Assembly: GCA_036651815.1 (NCBI GenBank)
Contig: JAVVXB010000013.1
Coordinates: 1-64,000 of the forward strand
Reading direction: 5' to 3'
Origin: JAVVXB01 sp036651815
GTDB taxonomy: Bacteria; Bacillota; Clostridia; Christensenellales; CAG-138
DNA: 64,000 bases
How positions within the stretch are numbered: position 1 is the stretch's first letter; each line of letters opens with the position of its first letter. Shown piece by piece: positions 15,172 through 23,837 of this stretch. The position numbers were made by a program, and so were the translations under genes. Below the pieces are notes generated by a model. The model ran no database searches. It was not told where the DNA came from and was given only the letters and a program-made list of their open reading frames with translations.

Positions 15172-17013
15172 TTGAACAGAGAACAACTGGAAACCAAAAG
15201 CCTTGGTGATTTGCGTGAAATTGCGAAGCTTCAGGGTGTAAAATCGTTGACCAAATTTCGCAAGGGAGAGTTGGTCGATATTATTATGAACGGTGGTCAG
15301 ACTGCGGCATCAGAAAGCAGGGAGGATTCGGTGCAAACAGAAACGTTAGTAGCTTTTTCTCCTGTGGAAGGTGCTGAAAATCAGCCTGACCAGGGGGCGC
15401 AGCCCGAAACACCGGATAATGGATATAAGCGCGCTTATACGCCTCGCAGCGGCTATCAACCGCATAAGCCATATTATGACAACAGAACCCAGAACCAGAA
15501 TAATGGCGGCTATCAACGAAGGTCTTATGGCCCCCAGCAGGGCGGCGGATACCAGCAGGGATATGCGCAGCAGAGCGGATATCAGCAGGGTTATCAACAA
15601 AACTCCTATCAGCCGCGTAGCAATGGCTATCAGCAGGGTGGCTATCAACAGGGAGGATATCAGGCTCAAGCCGGGTATTCACAGCAGGGCGGGTATCAGC
15701 AGAATACTTATACACCCACGCCTCCTCCTCAGAGCTTCGCCAATGAGGAAGAACGCGCGTTTCGTGGCGCGCCTCGTCAAGACGGCTATTATAATAAGGA
15801 TTATGGAACGAGCAATCCGGCAGTGCCGGAGATGCTCCAAACTGGCGAGTGTGGAGACGCAGAGGGCGTACTGGAGGTTTTGCCGGACGGTTATGGCTTC
15901 CTGCGCAGCGAAAACTACTTATCTGGCCAGCGAGACGTCTATGTGTCCATCGCACAGATTCGCCGTTTTGGACTGCGTACCGGTGATCTTGTTACCGGGA
16001 AAACCCGCCCGAGCAAAGAAGGTGAGCGTTTTCTCGCATTGTTATACATTACGGCAATCAACGGCGAATCTCCCGAAAAAGTTGCCGATCGCAAGCCTTT
16101 TGAAGAGCTGATTCCGATTTTTCCAAACGAACGCTACACATTGGAATGCGCCGAGACAAACGTGCTTGCCATCCGATTGATCGATTTGATCGCGCCCATT
16201 GGCAAAGGTCAGCGCGCCATGATTGTGTCACAACCCAAGGCTGGTAAAACAACATTGCTCAAGAGCATTGCCAAAGGGATTGCCGCAAATTATCCAGAGT
16301 CGCACCTTATTGTGTTGCTGATTGACGAACGGCCTGAGGAGGTTACGGATATGCAGCGCTCCATCAAGGGCGAGGTGCTGTATTCCACGTTTGACGAACT
16401 TCCAGAGCATCACACCCGTGTTGCGGAAATGGTGCAGGAGCGCGCGATGCGGCTTGTTGAGCAGGGAAAAGACGTTGTCATTTTAATGGACAGTTTAACA
16501 AGACTGGCGCGCGCGTATAATCTGACGATTCCACCTACCGGGAGAACACTCTCCGGCGGCATGGATCCGGGCGCACTACACAAGCCGAAGCGTTTCTTTG
16601 GCGCTGCACGAAATATCGAAAACGGCGGTAGCCTGACCGTGGTAGCAACTGCGTTGACAGAAACCGGTAGCCGCATGGATGATATGGTCTATGAAGAGTT
16701 CAAAGGTACCGGCAATATGGAGATTCATCTCGATCGCAAGCTCTCTGAAAAGCGGATCTTTCCAGCCATTGATATTTACAAGTCCGGCACTCGTCGCGAC
16801 GAGCTGCTGCTCTCCCCCGAAGAATTGGAGGGCGTACGCACCATTCGGCGTGTGCTGGGCGGCGGCAACACAGCCGAGGTGACTGAGCAACTTATTGGGA
16901 TGATGGAGAAGACGACAACCAACGAAGAATTCTTACAACGTTTGAAAGATTGGGTCAGTATCTACGAAAAAGACGGATACACCACGATGTCTACCAGCCG
17001 TTACGGCAAATAA
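15172..17013 (+). CDS. rho: Transcription termination factor Rho with Q/G/Y-rich insert
   Basis: This is a hexameric RNA helicase that ends transcription. At 613 residues it is nearly 200 longer than Escherichia coli Rho. Order: N-terminal helix bundle (1-42), a disordered insert (about 43-220), the cold-shock RNA-binding domain (about 225-300), then the RecA-like ATPase with Walker A SQPKAGKT near 353-361 and a complete C-terminus (RTLSGGMDPGALHKPKRFFG Q-loop region). The insert contains many GYQQG-type units (112-180). The start is TTG at 15172 after AGAGGAG. Clostridium botulinum Rho is known to carry an N/Q-rich prion-forming insert at this place; the composition here is richer in Tyr and Gly. 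Confidence 0.95.
   Translation: MNREQLETKSLGDLREIAKLQGVKSLTKFRKGELVDIIMNGGQTAASESREDSVQTETLVAFSPVEGAENQPDQGAQPETPDNGYKRAYTPRSGYQPHKPYYDNRTQNQNNGGYQRRSYGPQQGGGYQQGYAQQSGYQQGYQQNSYQPRSNGYQQGGYQQGGYQAQAGYSQQGGYQQNTYTPTPPPQSFANEEERAFRGAPRQDGYYNKDYGTSNPAVPEMLQTGECGDAEGVLEVLPDGYGFLRSENYLSGQRDVYVSIAQIRRFGLRTGDLVTGKTRPSKEGERFLALLYITAINGESPEKVADRKPFEELIPIFPNERYTLECAETNVLAIRLIDLIAPIGKGQRAMIVSQPKAGKTTLLKSIAKGIAANYPESHLIVLLIDERPEEVTDMQRSIKGEVLYSTFDELPEHHTRVAEMVQERAMRLVEQGKDVVILMDSLTRLARAYNLTIPPTGRTLSGGMDPGALHKPKRFFGAARNIENGGSLTVVATALTETGSRMDDMVYEEFKGTGNMEIHLDRKLSEKRIFPAIDIYKSGTRRDELLLSPEELEGVRTIRRVLGGGNTAEVTEQLIGMMEKTTTNEEFLQRLKDWVSIYEKDGYTTMSTSRYGK
15505..15711 (+). repeat. GYQQ-type repeat region within rho
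   Basis: This stretch codes for about ten degenerate GYQQG / GGYQQ units made of Gly, Tyr and Gln, with few charged and no large aliphatic residues. At the DNA level the units are imperfect (GGCTATCAGCAG, GGATATCAGCAG and similar). That suggests selection on composition rather than recent slippage. Confidence 0.85.
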
Positions 17014-17055
17014 ATCGATTGGTTGTGTCAAATCGTAGGAAAAACCAAAGGGAAT

Positions 17056-17094
17056 GCGATACTTTTCTACTGATTTCGAGAATAAAAGTATTGC
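17056..17094 (+). terminator. Inverted repeat after rho
   Basis: GCGATACTTTT (17056-17066) pairs with AAAAGTATTGC (17084-17094) around a 17-base loop, with one G-T pair. Because ATTTTG follows, it may act as the rho terminator. Its right arm overlaps the rpmE -35 box, so it could also tune rpmE transcription. Confidence 0.45.
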
Positions 17095-17119
17095 ATTTTG
17101 CCTGTCGGTTAGCTATAAT
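17091..17119 (+). promoter_or_regulatory. rpmE promoter
   Basis: TTGCAT (17091-17096), a 17-base spacer and a perfect TATAAT (17114-17119) form a strong sigma-A promoter. Transcription would start near 17126, 28 bases before rpmE. Confidence 0.75.
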
Positions 17120-17153
17120 ATCCGATGGTAGTGTTTAAAAGGAGTGAAACAGC

Positions 17154-17351
17154 ATGAAGAAGGACATCCATCCGAAATTCGGCGAAGCCACCGTGCGCTG
17201 CGCATGTGGCGAAACGTTTACGACCGGCTCCGTCAAGGACGAGCTGAAGGTCGAAATCTGCAGCAAATGCCATCCGTTCTTCACAGGCAGACAGAAGCTT
17301 GTGGACAGTGGCGGACGTGTCGATCGCTTCAAAAAGCGTTACGGCCTGTAA
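17154..17351 (+). CDS. rpmE: 50S ribosomal protein L31, zinc-binding type
   Basis: The product is 65 residues of ribosomal protein L31. Cys16, Cys18, Cys36 and Cys39 form the zinc site of the C+ form, so this is the zinc-dependent type rather than the low-zinc paralogue. AAAAGGAGTGAAACAGC precedes the ATG. It has its own promoter and is followed by a clear terminator, so it is mostly a single-gene transcript. Confidence 0.95.
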   Translation: MKKDIHPKFGEATVRCACGETFTTGSVKDELKVEICSKCHPFFTGRQKLVDSGGRVDRFKKRYGL

Positions 17352-17357
17352 GCAACA

Positions 17358-17393
17358 CAAAAAGCCTTTCCGTTTTTCCGGGAAGGCTTTTTC
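17358..17393 (+). terminator. rpmE terminator
   Basis: AAAAAGCCTTTCC pairs with GGGAAGGCTTTTT around a short U-rich loop and is followed by TTCC. It begins seven bases past the rpmE stop codon. Confidence 0.85.
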
Positions 17394-17394
17394 C

Positions 17395-17424
17395 TTGATC
17401 GTGAATGCGAATGCATGCTATACT
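17395..17424 (+). promoter_or_regulatory. Promoter of the DUF1385-prmC-prfA operon
   Basis: TTGATC (17395-17400), an 18-base spacer and TATACT (17419-17424) lie just after the rpmE terminator and 38 bases before the DUF1385 start codon. Confidence 0.6.
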
Positions 17425-17461
17425 ATCGTCTAATGTTAATGAACAGAAAGGATTTACGATT

Positions 17462-18472
17462 ATGAAAAAGTGTTCCGTCGGCGGCCAGGCGGTAATGGAA
17501 GGCGTCATGATGCGTACGCCAACCGGTGGCATTGCGCTAGCGGTGCGCCAGGCCGACGGCAGCATCGTAAAAGAGTATACAAAACAACCAAGTAAAGCGA
17601 AAAAAGGAACATTTCTGGGCTGGCCAGTTGTGCGTGGCGTGGTAGCGTTTGTGGAATCGCTTACAACGAGTATGCGAATGATGACGCGCTCCGCAGAATT
17701 ATTTGGAGACGATGCAACCGAGGAGCCAGATAAGTTTGAGCAATGGCTTGCTAAAAAAACGGGCAAATCTGCCATGGATATTGCGATTGTGATTGCGGTC
17801 TTTTTGGCAATTGTGTTGGCGCTTGGCCTGTTTATCCTGCTGCCGTCGTTGATTACACAGTTGATTCCCTGGCAGGAGAGCACGCCAACCATTTGGAAGA
17901 GCCTTGTGGAAGGATTCGCGCGATTGCTGATTTTTCTGTTGTACATCTCCAGCATATCCGCGATGAAGGATATCAGACGCGTCTATATGTATCATGGCGC
18001 GGAACATAAAACCATTGCTTGCTATGAACATGAAGATGAGATGACCGTTGAAAACGCCATGAAACATACGCGGCTGCATCCGCGCTGCGGAACGAATTAT
18101 CTGTTTCTGGTCATGGCGATTTCCATTTTGTTTTTTGCGCTGTTACCCTATAGTGAAAATTTCCTGTTCCGGTTTTGCACGCGACTTTTCTTTTTCCCAC
18201 TGGTAGCCGGCATTTCTTACGAAGTTCTCCAGCTTGCCGCTGCATCCGACGGGCTACTTGCCCGCATCGTGCGTGCGCCTGGACTCGGACTGCAGTATCT
18301 GACGACCCGCGAACCGGATCCGGAAATGATAGAGGTCGCCATTGCTGCGTTCCAAGTGGCGATTCATGACGGAGTGATGGCACCGCAAGAGCAACACGGG
18401 ACGGAGAGCACGGCCGATGCGCAAGCGGCACAAGCCCCGACAAAAGCAGATCCGTTGGAGGAACAGGCATGA
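17462..18472 (+). CDS. DUF1385 family membrane protein
   Basis: The product is 336 residues. The N-terminal signature KCSVGGQAVMEGVMMRTP is typical of DUF1385. Membrane helices lie at about 105-132, 148-170, 210-235 and 238-260, with the conserved HGAEHKTIACYEH between them. The function is unknown; the gene is found before prmC and prfA across Clostridia. ATG 17462 is chosen over an upstream in-frame ATG at 17405 because AGAAAGGA precedes it and the family starts here. The last 40 residues are an Ala/Gln-rich tail. It overlaps prmC by four bases. Confidence 0.88.
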   Translation: MKKCSVGGQAVMEGVMMRTPTGGIALAVRQADGSIVKEYTKQPSKAKKGTFLGWPVVRGVVAFVESLTTSMRMMTRSAELFGDDATEEPDKFEQWLAKKTGKSAMDIAIVIAVFLAIVLALGLFILLPSLITQLIPWQESTPTIWKSLVEGFARLLIFLLYISSISAMKDIRRVYMYHGAEHKTIACYEHEDEMTVENAMKHTRLHPRCGTNYLFLVMAISILFFALLPYSENFLFRFCTRLFFFPLVAGISYEVLQLAAASDGLLARIVRAPGLGLQYLTTREPDPEMIEVAIAAFQVAIHDGVMAPQEQHGTESTADAQAAQAPTKADPLEEQA

Positions 18473-19287
18473 ATGTTGCGGAAGCAACCAGATTCGCACA
18501 GATCCATATCCGTGCGGTTGCCGGCGAAGAAGATTTACAGCAGGCGAAAGAGTTGGTTGGCTTTGTCCTTGGCATTGAACCGGCCGCACTGATGCTGCAT
18601 CATGGTGTGGAGATGACGCGTGATCAGCTGATTTTGCTTGGCGAATACTTGGATCGACGTGCTGGTGGAGAACCGCTCCAGTATATACTTGGACAATGGT
18701 CGTTTATGAGCCTACCAATGATTGTGGAGCCGGGCATTTTGATTCCGCGCCAGGATACGGAAGTTCTCTGCGAAAAAGCGGAGCAGCTTGCCAAGGAACG
18801 CGGATATACCACCGTTTTGGATTTGTGTTGCGGCAGTGGATGCATCGGTATTGCGTTGCATATTCGGGCGGGGCTTCGGGTAACCGCTTCGGATATCAGC
18901 GGGGAATGCACGCGGATTGCCGTGGAAAACGCGAAATTAAACGGTGCGGATTTGGATATTCGAACAGGTGATCTATTTCTGGCCGTTGCTGGGGAAACCT
19001 TTGATTGCATTGTTTGCAATCCACCGTATCTGAATCAGACCGAACTGTCAACGATGCAAAAAGAAGTTTCATTCGAACCGAAAATTGCGTTGGACGGAGG
19101 ATCGGATGGACTGGATTTCTACCGACGGATATCCAGAGAATATCTCGAGCATCTCAATCCCGGCGGCGTGCTGCTGATGGAGATAGGCGCGACCCAGTCG
19201 AATGCCGTATTGGCGTTGTTTGCAAATGCATCTGTTTTGAAGGATTACGCGGGGAATCCGCGCGTGGTTATCGTGGAGGGAACATGA
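18469..19287 (+). CDS. prmC: Release factor glutamine methyltransferase PrmC
   Basis: This enzyme methylates the glutamine of the GGQ motif in release factors, with SAM as donor. It is 272 residues: a helical N-terminal domain (1-75) and a SAM-binding domain with VLDLCCGSGCIGIAL (116-130) and the catalytic NPPY at 184-187. Its presumed substrate RF1 (prfA) lies one gene downstream in the same operon, the usual pairing. Four-base ATGA overlaps occur at both ends. Confidence 0.93.
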   Translation: MNVAEATRFAQIHIRAVAGEEDLQQAKELVGFVLGIEPAALMLHHGVEMTRDQLILLGEYLDRRAGGEPLQYILGQWSFMSLPMIVEPGILIPRQDTEVLCEKAEQLAKERGYTTVLDLCCGSGCIGIALHIRAGLRVTASDISGECTRIAVENAKLNGADLDIRTGDLFLAVAGETFDCIVCNPPYLNQTELSTMQKEVSFEPKIALDGGSDGLDFYRRISREYLEHLNPGGVLLMEIGATQSNAVLALFANASVLKDYAGNPRVVIVEGT

Positions 19288-20606
19288 AAAAACATAGAAT
19301 CGGTATCTGCCTATGCTGTCTATTCATGATTGGTTGCTTGGCTGGCTGCTCTGCAGCGGAAACGGTTGGTGCTGGAAATGCTGCGGATCAGGCATTGATA
19401 CAGAAGGAAGCACCTAAAGCACAGCAAACCGCAGCTCCTGCTCCGTTGACAGTGGAACCGCAATCCACGCCTGAGCCTACGGTTACGCCGGAACCGGAGC
19501 CTACGCCGATGACGATTACAATTGGCGCAATCGGGGATATTATGATGATGCAAAGCCAAGTCAACGGCGCATACGTTGAAGAGAAGGATGCATATGATTT
19601 TTCACGTAGTTTTGCGGGTATGCAGGGCATGATGCGTTCGGTTGACCTCATGTGCGGAAATTTTGAAACCACGTTGGCAGGCAAGGACGCCGGGTATTCC
19701 AAGAAAAAAACGGATGCTGAACGTGTGGATACATTCAATGCCCCCGATAGTCTAATCGATACGCTCAAGGACGTGGGTTTTGATTTTCTCAGCACCGGCA
19801 ATAACCATGCGCTTGACCGCAAGATCGACGGTCTGTACCGCACGTTGGACGTATTGGACGAAAAAAAGATTTTTCACAAAGGAACCGCTCGTTCCAATGA
19901 GGAACGCGATACGCCGTTGATTATGGATGTCAACGGCATTAAAATCGGCATGGTGGCTGCGACCGAGATCATCAATAAACACGAAAAGTGGATGACCGCA
20001 GAGGAAGCGGAGTATGCCATAAACCGTTTGTCCATCAATACGGAACGGCTGATTGAAGAGGTCAAGGCTTGCCGGGCGGCGGGCGCGGAATATATCATTG
20101 CCTATCCGCACTGGGATAAGGAGCATAAAAAAGCACCAAACGACAGAACTCGCGCATGCGCAAAGCTCTTGCTGGAATCCGGCGTTGACCTGATTCTTGG
20201 CTCGCATCCCCATGTTGTACAACCGATCGAATATCTAACGGTGGAACGTGATGGACAGCCATACACTGGGCTGATTGTATATTCCATGGGAAATTTTATT
20301 TCTAATATGGCGCCTGGCCCGCTGAAATACGGGCTGTACGTGCAACTTTCACTTGAAAAAGACGTGGATGGTACGGTCAAACTTATAGACGCCAGTTATA
20401 TGCCAACCTACTGCTTCTACCGCTCCATCGACAGCCAATATATCCATCAGGTTGTGCCTGCTTTTGCGGATTTATCGCTGATTCGTTCCTATTCGGAACT
20501 GACTGATGCGGAATTGCAGGAGGCGCAGAATGCACGAGAGCACGTGATTTCCGTTTGCGGAACGGATGCAATTTCCGTCATGGAGGACTCATGCTGGATA
20601 AACTAA
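19284..20606 (+). CDS. CapA-family lipoprotein (poly-gamma-glutamate synthesis type)
   Basis: The product is 440 residues: a lipoprotein signal with LAGC lipobox (Cys22), a Pro/Glu/Thr linker (about 45-75) and a metallophosphatase-like CapA domain. Motifs in order are IGAIGDIMMM, GNFETTLAG, TGNNHALDRKIDG, SHPHVVQPIEY and YSMGNFIS. CapA domains are linked to gamma-polyglutamate capsule anchoring, but no capB or capC genes are nearby, so its role is open. ATG 19284 overlaps the prmC stop codon and follows GGAGGG. Its position between prmC and prfA is unusual; the two are generally adjacent. Confidence 0.85.
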   Translation: MKKHRIGICLCCLFMIGCLAGCSAAETVGAGNAADQALIQKEAPKAQQTAAPAPLTVEPQSTPEPTVTPEPEPTPMTITIGAIGDIMMMQSQVNGAYVEEKDAYDFSRSFAGMQGMMRSVDLMCGNFETTLAGKDAGYSKKKTDAERVDTFNAPDSLIDTLKDVGFDFLSTGNNHALDRKIDGLYRTLDVLDEKKIFHKGTARSNEERDTPLIMDVNGIKIGMVAATEIINKHEKWMTAEEAEYAINRLSINTERLIEEVKACRAAGAEYIIAYPHWDKEHKKAPNDRTRACAKLLLESGVDLILGSHPHVVQPIEYLTVERDGQPYTGLIVYSMGNFISNMAPGPLKYGLYVQLSLEKDVDGTVKLIDASYMPTYCFYRSIDSQYIHQVVPAFADLSLIRSYSELTDAELQEAQNAREHVISVCGTDAISVMEDSCWIN

Positions 20607-21664
20607 GGAGCATTAAAGAACGTTATTGCAAGCTAGGGGAACAACTGGCTTCTCCGGGCGCAACAAACAATATGGATGCATTTCGCGAGATGTCGAAGGA
20701 ACATGCGGCACTGAGTGAAATCGTAACAGTGTTTGATCGCTATGAAAAAGCGTTGTCAGCCCATGCGGAGTGTAAAGCGATGCTGAACGACCGCTTGGAC
20801 AATGAGATGAAAGAGATGGTTCATGCTGAGCTGATGGAGCAGGAAGAAGCGTGCCTGTCCCTGGAAGAAGAGCTACATGTTTTGCTACTGCCAAAGGACC
20901 CGAATGATGAACGGGATGTAATTGTTGAAATTCGGGCGGGAACCGGCGGCGACGAAGCTTCTTTGTTTGGCGCGGATTTGTTGCGCATGTATCTGCGCTA
21001 TGCGGAGCGGCATGGCTATAAAACAGAATTTATTGAGAGCAATATGACCGAAAAGGGCGGGGTGAAAGAAGTTGTCCTGTCGTTGAGCGGCAAGCGTGGT
21101 GCCTACAGCCGATTGAAATACGAGAGCGGTGTCCACCGCGTGCAGCGTGTACCGGAAACAGAGTCGCAAGGGCGCATCCATACAAGTGCGGCAACGGTTG
21201 CTGTGCTACCGGAAGTAGACGACATACAAGTCGATATCAAGGATGCCGATCTGCGAATTGATACCTATCGCTCGAGCGGTGCCGGCGGACAGCATGTCAA
21301 CAAGACTGAATCTGCCATTCGTATTACACATTTGCCGACGGGTATGGTGGTTTCCTGCCAGGATGAAAAATCCCAGCTCAAAAACAAAGAACAGGCGATG
21401 CGTGTGCTGAAAAGTCGTTTATTTGAATACTATCAGTCCCAGCAGGACGCGACGCTTGCTAGCGAGCGCAAGACCTTGGTCGGTTCGGGTGACCGGAGCG
21501 AGCGCATCCGCACCTACAATTTTCCGCAGGGACGTGTAACAGATCACCGCATTGGCGTGACGCTTTATAAGCTGGAGCAGTTTCTGGATGGTGATATGGA
21601 CGAGCTGATCGACGCGTTGATTCTCGCGGAACGTTCTCGAATGCTGTCGGGGGAGAAAGCATGA
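20591..21664 (+). CDS. prfA: Peptide chain release factor 1
   Basis: RF1 reads UAA and UAG stop codons. It is 357 residues. The codon-recognition tripeptide PET (188-190) is the RF1-type PxT, not the RF2 SPF, and the catalytic GGQ is at 232-234. ATG 20591 lies inside the end of the CapA gene and follows GGAGG; the longer frame from 20555 is not needed. It overlaps the next gene by four bases (ATGA). Confidence 0.95.
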   Translation: MLDKLRSIKERYCKLGEQLASPGATNNMDAFREMSKEHAALSEIVTVFDRYEKALSAHAECKAMLNDRLDNEMKEMVHAELMEQEEACLSLEEELHVLLLPKDPNDERDVIVEIRAGTGGDEASLFGADLLRMYLRYAERHGYKTEFIESNMTEKGGVKEVVLSLSGKRGAYSRLKYESGVHRVQRVPETESQGRIHTSAATVAVLPEVDDIQVDIKDADLRIDTYRSSGAGGQHVNKTESAIRITHLPTGMVVSCQDEKSQLKNKEQAMRVLKSRLFEYYQSQQDATLASERKTLVGSGDRSERIRTYNFPQGRVTDHRIGVTLYKLEQFLDGDMDELIDALILAERSRMLSGEKA

Positions 21665-22704
21665 GAACGGAGGTCATTCTTACGCAGTTTCAACAGGAAG
21701 CGGGAACCAAACTTGGTGCGGAGATCATTCGCGAGGGAGGGCTGGTTGCGTTTCCTACAGAAACGGTCTATGGACTAGGAGCTAATGGGCTGAACGGCGA
21801 GGCCGTACGTAAAATATTCGAGGCAAAGGGAAGACCCGCGGATAATCCACTGATTCTGCACATCAGTAAAAAGAGCGATATCAAGGATCTCTGGATGCGC
21901 ATGCCAAAGCACGCAAAAATTCTGATGGATACATTCTGGCCCGGCCCGCTTACACTGATTGCTCAGCGCAGCGATATTGTACCGGATGAGGTAACGGCCG
22001 GTTTAGAAACGGTCGCGGTGCGTATGCCGCTGGACAAAACGGCACGCATGCTGATTGCAAAATCGGGCGTACCGATTGCGGCGCCGAGTGCAAATTTATC
22101 CGGAAAGCCCAGTCCAACCAACGCAAACGACGTCCTGACAGATTTAAATGGTAAAATTCCGTTGATTCTAGACGGCGGGCCATGCAAGTATGGCGTGGAA
22201 TCCACGGTGGTTTCGCTGGTTGGCACGCCGACAATTTTGCGGCCCGGTGCGGTTACGCGTGAGATGCTCGCCGCTGTGATCGGAGAGATACAGGTGTCCG
22301 GCAGCATACTTGCACCCATGAAGACGGGTGAGGTTGCTGCTTCGCCGGGCATGAAATATAAGCATTACGCACCGAATGCAGAAGTGATCATCGTCAATGG
22401 TGAGTTGATGGCGGTTGCAAAGAAGATCAAATCGTTGTATCATTACTATAGTTTACAAGGGAAACAGTGTGAAATTGCAGCAACAGAAGAAACAAAAAAA
22501 ATCTATAATAATGGCGAAAAATGTGTTATACTCGGAAAAAGGGATCAACCCGCCACTTTGTGCGTAAATTTGTTCACAGTGCTCCGCGAAATGGATACAC
22601 GTTCAAATTTGATTTTAGCAGAAGGAATTCCAGCTGTAGACATGGGCTTGGCTTTTATGAATCGGCTTCTCAGAGCCGCCGGTTTTTGTGTAATAGAGGT
22701 ATAA
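21661..22704 (+). CDS. ywlC: L-threonylcarbamoyladenylate synthase (Sua5/YwlC)
   Basis: The enzyme makes threonylcarbamoyl-AMP from threonine, bicarbonate and ATP, for the t6A37 modification of tRNAs that read ANN codons. It is 347 residues: an N-terminal YrdC domain (about 10-205, with FPTETVYGLGANGL and the KGRPADNPL loop) and the C-terminal Sua5 domain, with SPGMKYKHYAPNA at the junction. The order prfA-ywlC is common in Firmicutes. Confidence 0.93.
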   Translation: MRTEVILTQFQQEAGTKLGAEIIREGGLVAFPTETVYGLGANGLNGEAVRKIFEAKGRPADNPLILHISKKSDIKDLWMRMPKHAKILMDTFWPGPLTLIAQRSDIVPDEVTAGLETVAVRMPLDKTARMLIAKSGVPIAAPSANLSGKPSPTNANDVLTDLNGKIPLILDGGPCKYGVESTVVSLVGTPTILRPGAVTREMLAAVIGEIQVSGSILAPMKTGEVAASPGMKYKHYAPNAEVIIVNGELMAVAKKIKSLYHYYSLQGKQCEIAATEETKKIYNNGEKCVILGKRDQPATLCVNLFTVLREMDTRSNLILAEGIPAVDMGLAFMNRLLRAAGFCVIEV

Positions 22705-22735
22705 TAACATATGACGAAATGGGCAGGTGAAATTT

Positions 22736-23179
22736 TTGAACATTGCAATTAGCGGCGATCACGATAGCAATTCGTTAAAGGTATTAATGATTCAATTATT
22801 ACAAGATCAAGGATATACGGTTCGAGATTTTGATTGTCAAGATACCAGCAGCGCTGATTATGTGGGCGATGCAACGGCGGTTGCCGAGGCGGTTTCGCGC
22901 GGCGCTTTTACGCGCGGCATTGTTATTAGTAAAACTGGTATAGAGATGAGCATCAGTGCAAATAAAGTGCGCGGTATTCGCTGCGCACTCTGCACAACAA
23001 CCATGCAGGCCGAGATGACCCGCCGGCACAATGACACAAACATACTTGCGCTTGGGGCGAAGGTGACGGGCGATGCACTTTCCAAAGAGATCGTTTCCAT
23101 CTGGCTTACAACCGAGTTTGAAGGCGGACGCCATAAGCGCCGCGTGGACAAAATTTCCGAATATGAAAGCAGACAATAA
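22736..23179 (+). CDS. rpiB: RpiB/LacAB-family sugar-phosphate isomerase lacking the usual Cys
   Basis: The product is 147 residues of the ribose-5-phosphate isomerase B fold. I choose TTG 22736, giving the family start MNIAISGDHD with the SD GGCAGGTGA upstream; GTG 22727 is an alternative but lies inside that SD. Phosphate-site residues in RRHNDTNILALG are kept. The catalytic cysteine of E. coli-type RpiB (in the ICGTGIGMS motif) is Ser65 here (ISKTGIEMS), and a Glu occurs at 70. Mycobacterial RpiB uses a Glu base instead of Cys, one position away in the alignment. Activity and substrate are therefore uncertain. Confidence 0.82.
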   Translation: MNIAISGDHDSNSLKVLMIQLLQDQGYTVRDFDCQDTSSADYVGDATAVAEAVSRGAFTRGIVISKTGIEMSISANKVRGIRCALCTTTMQAEMTRRHNDTNILALGAKVTGDALSKEIVSIWLTTEFEGGRHKRRVDKISEYESRQ

Positions 23180-23190
23180 GGAGGGTGGAC

Positions 23191-23820
23191 ATGTCAAAGG
23201 TTACCACGATTAATCATCCGCTTGTTCAGCACAAGCTCGCTATGCTGAGGGATAAAGAGACTGGCAGTAAATCATTTCGTGAGTTGGTCAGCGAACTTGC
23301 CATGCTGATGGCATATGAAGTTACACGCGACTTGGAACTAAAGGAAATTGAGATTGAAACACCAATCTGCAAGGCAAGATTCAATGTGCTCGCCAACGAT
23401 AAACTGGCGGTTGTACCGATTCTTCGCGCAGGCCTTGGAATGGCGGATGGTATTATGAATCTTCTGCCCAACGCTAAGATTGGACATATCGGACTGTATC
23501 GTGATCCGGATACTTACGAAGCAAAGGGGTATTATTGCAAGCTCCCGCCGGATGTAGCTGAGCGCGAAGTTTTTATGGTTGATCCGATGCTCGCTACCGG
23601 AAACACAGCAAAGGAAGCAGCCAGAATTTTGAAAAACAACGGCTGCAAAAGTATTCGCCTTGTGTCACTGATCGCTGCGCCAGAGGGCGTCAAGGCTATG
23701 CAGGATGCGCATCCAGATGTGGATATTTATATTGGTGCAATTGATGAACGTTTGAATGAGCATTGCTATATCGTACCCGGTCTTGGCGATGCGGGTGATC
23801 GCCTGTTTGGAACGAAATAA
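23191..23820 (+). CDS. upp: Uracil phosphoribosyltransferase
   Basis: The enzyme converts uracil and PRPP to UMP for pyrimidine salvage. It is 209 residues. The PRPP-binding motif DPMLATGNTA is near residues 131-140 and the C-terminal uracil loop YIVPGLGDAGDRLFGT is intact. ATG 23191 is chosen after AAGGAGG; a GTG six bases earlier is too close to it. It lies 11 bases after the rpiB-like gene. Confidence 0.95.
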   Translation: MSKVTTINHPLVQHKLAMLRDKETGSKSFRELVSELAMLMAYEVTRDLELKEIEIETPICKARFNVLANDKLAVVPILRAGLGMADGIMNLLPNAKIGHIGLYRDPDTYEAKGYYCKLPPDVAEREVFMVDPMLATGNTAKEAARILKNNGCKSIRLVSLIAAPEGVKAMQDAHPDVDIYIGAIDERLNEHCYIVPGLGDAGDRLFGTK

Positions 23821-23837
23821 TCGTAGGAGGAAAAACG

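Noticed and set aside
15284..16111. Long open frames on other phases of rho
   Set aside because: They arise from the repetitive Q/G/Y codons of the insert; the Rho frame itself is complete and recognised on both sides.
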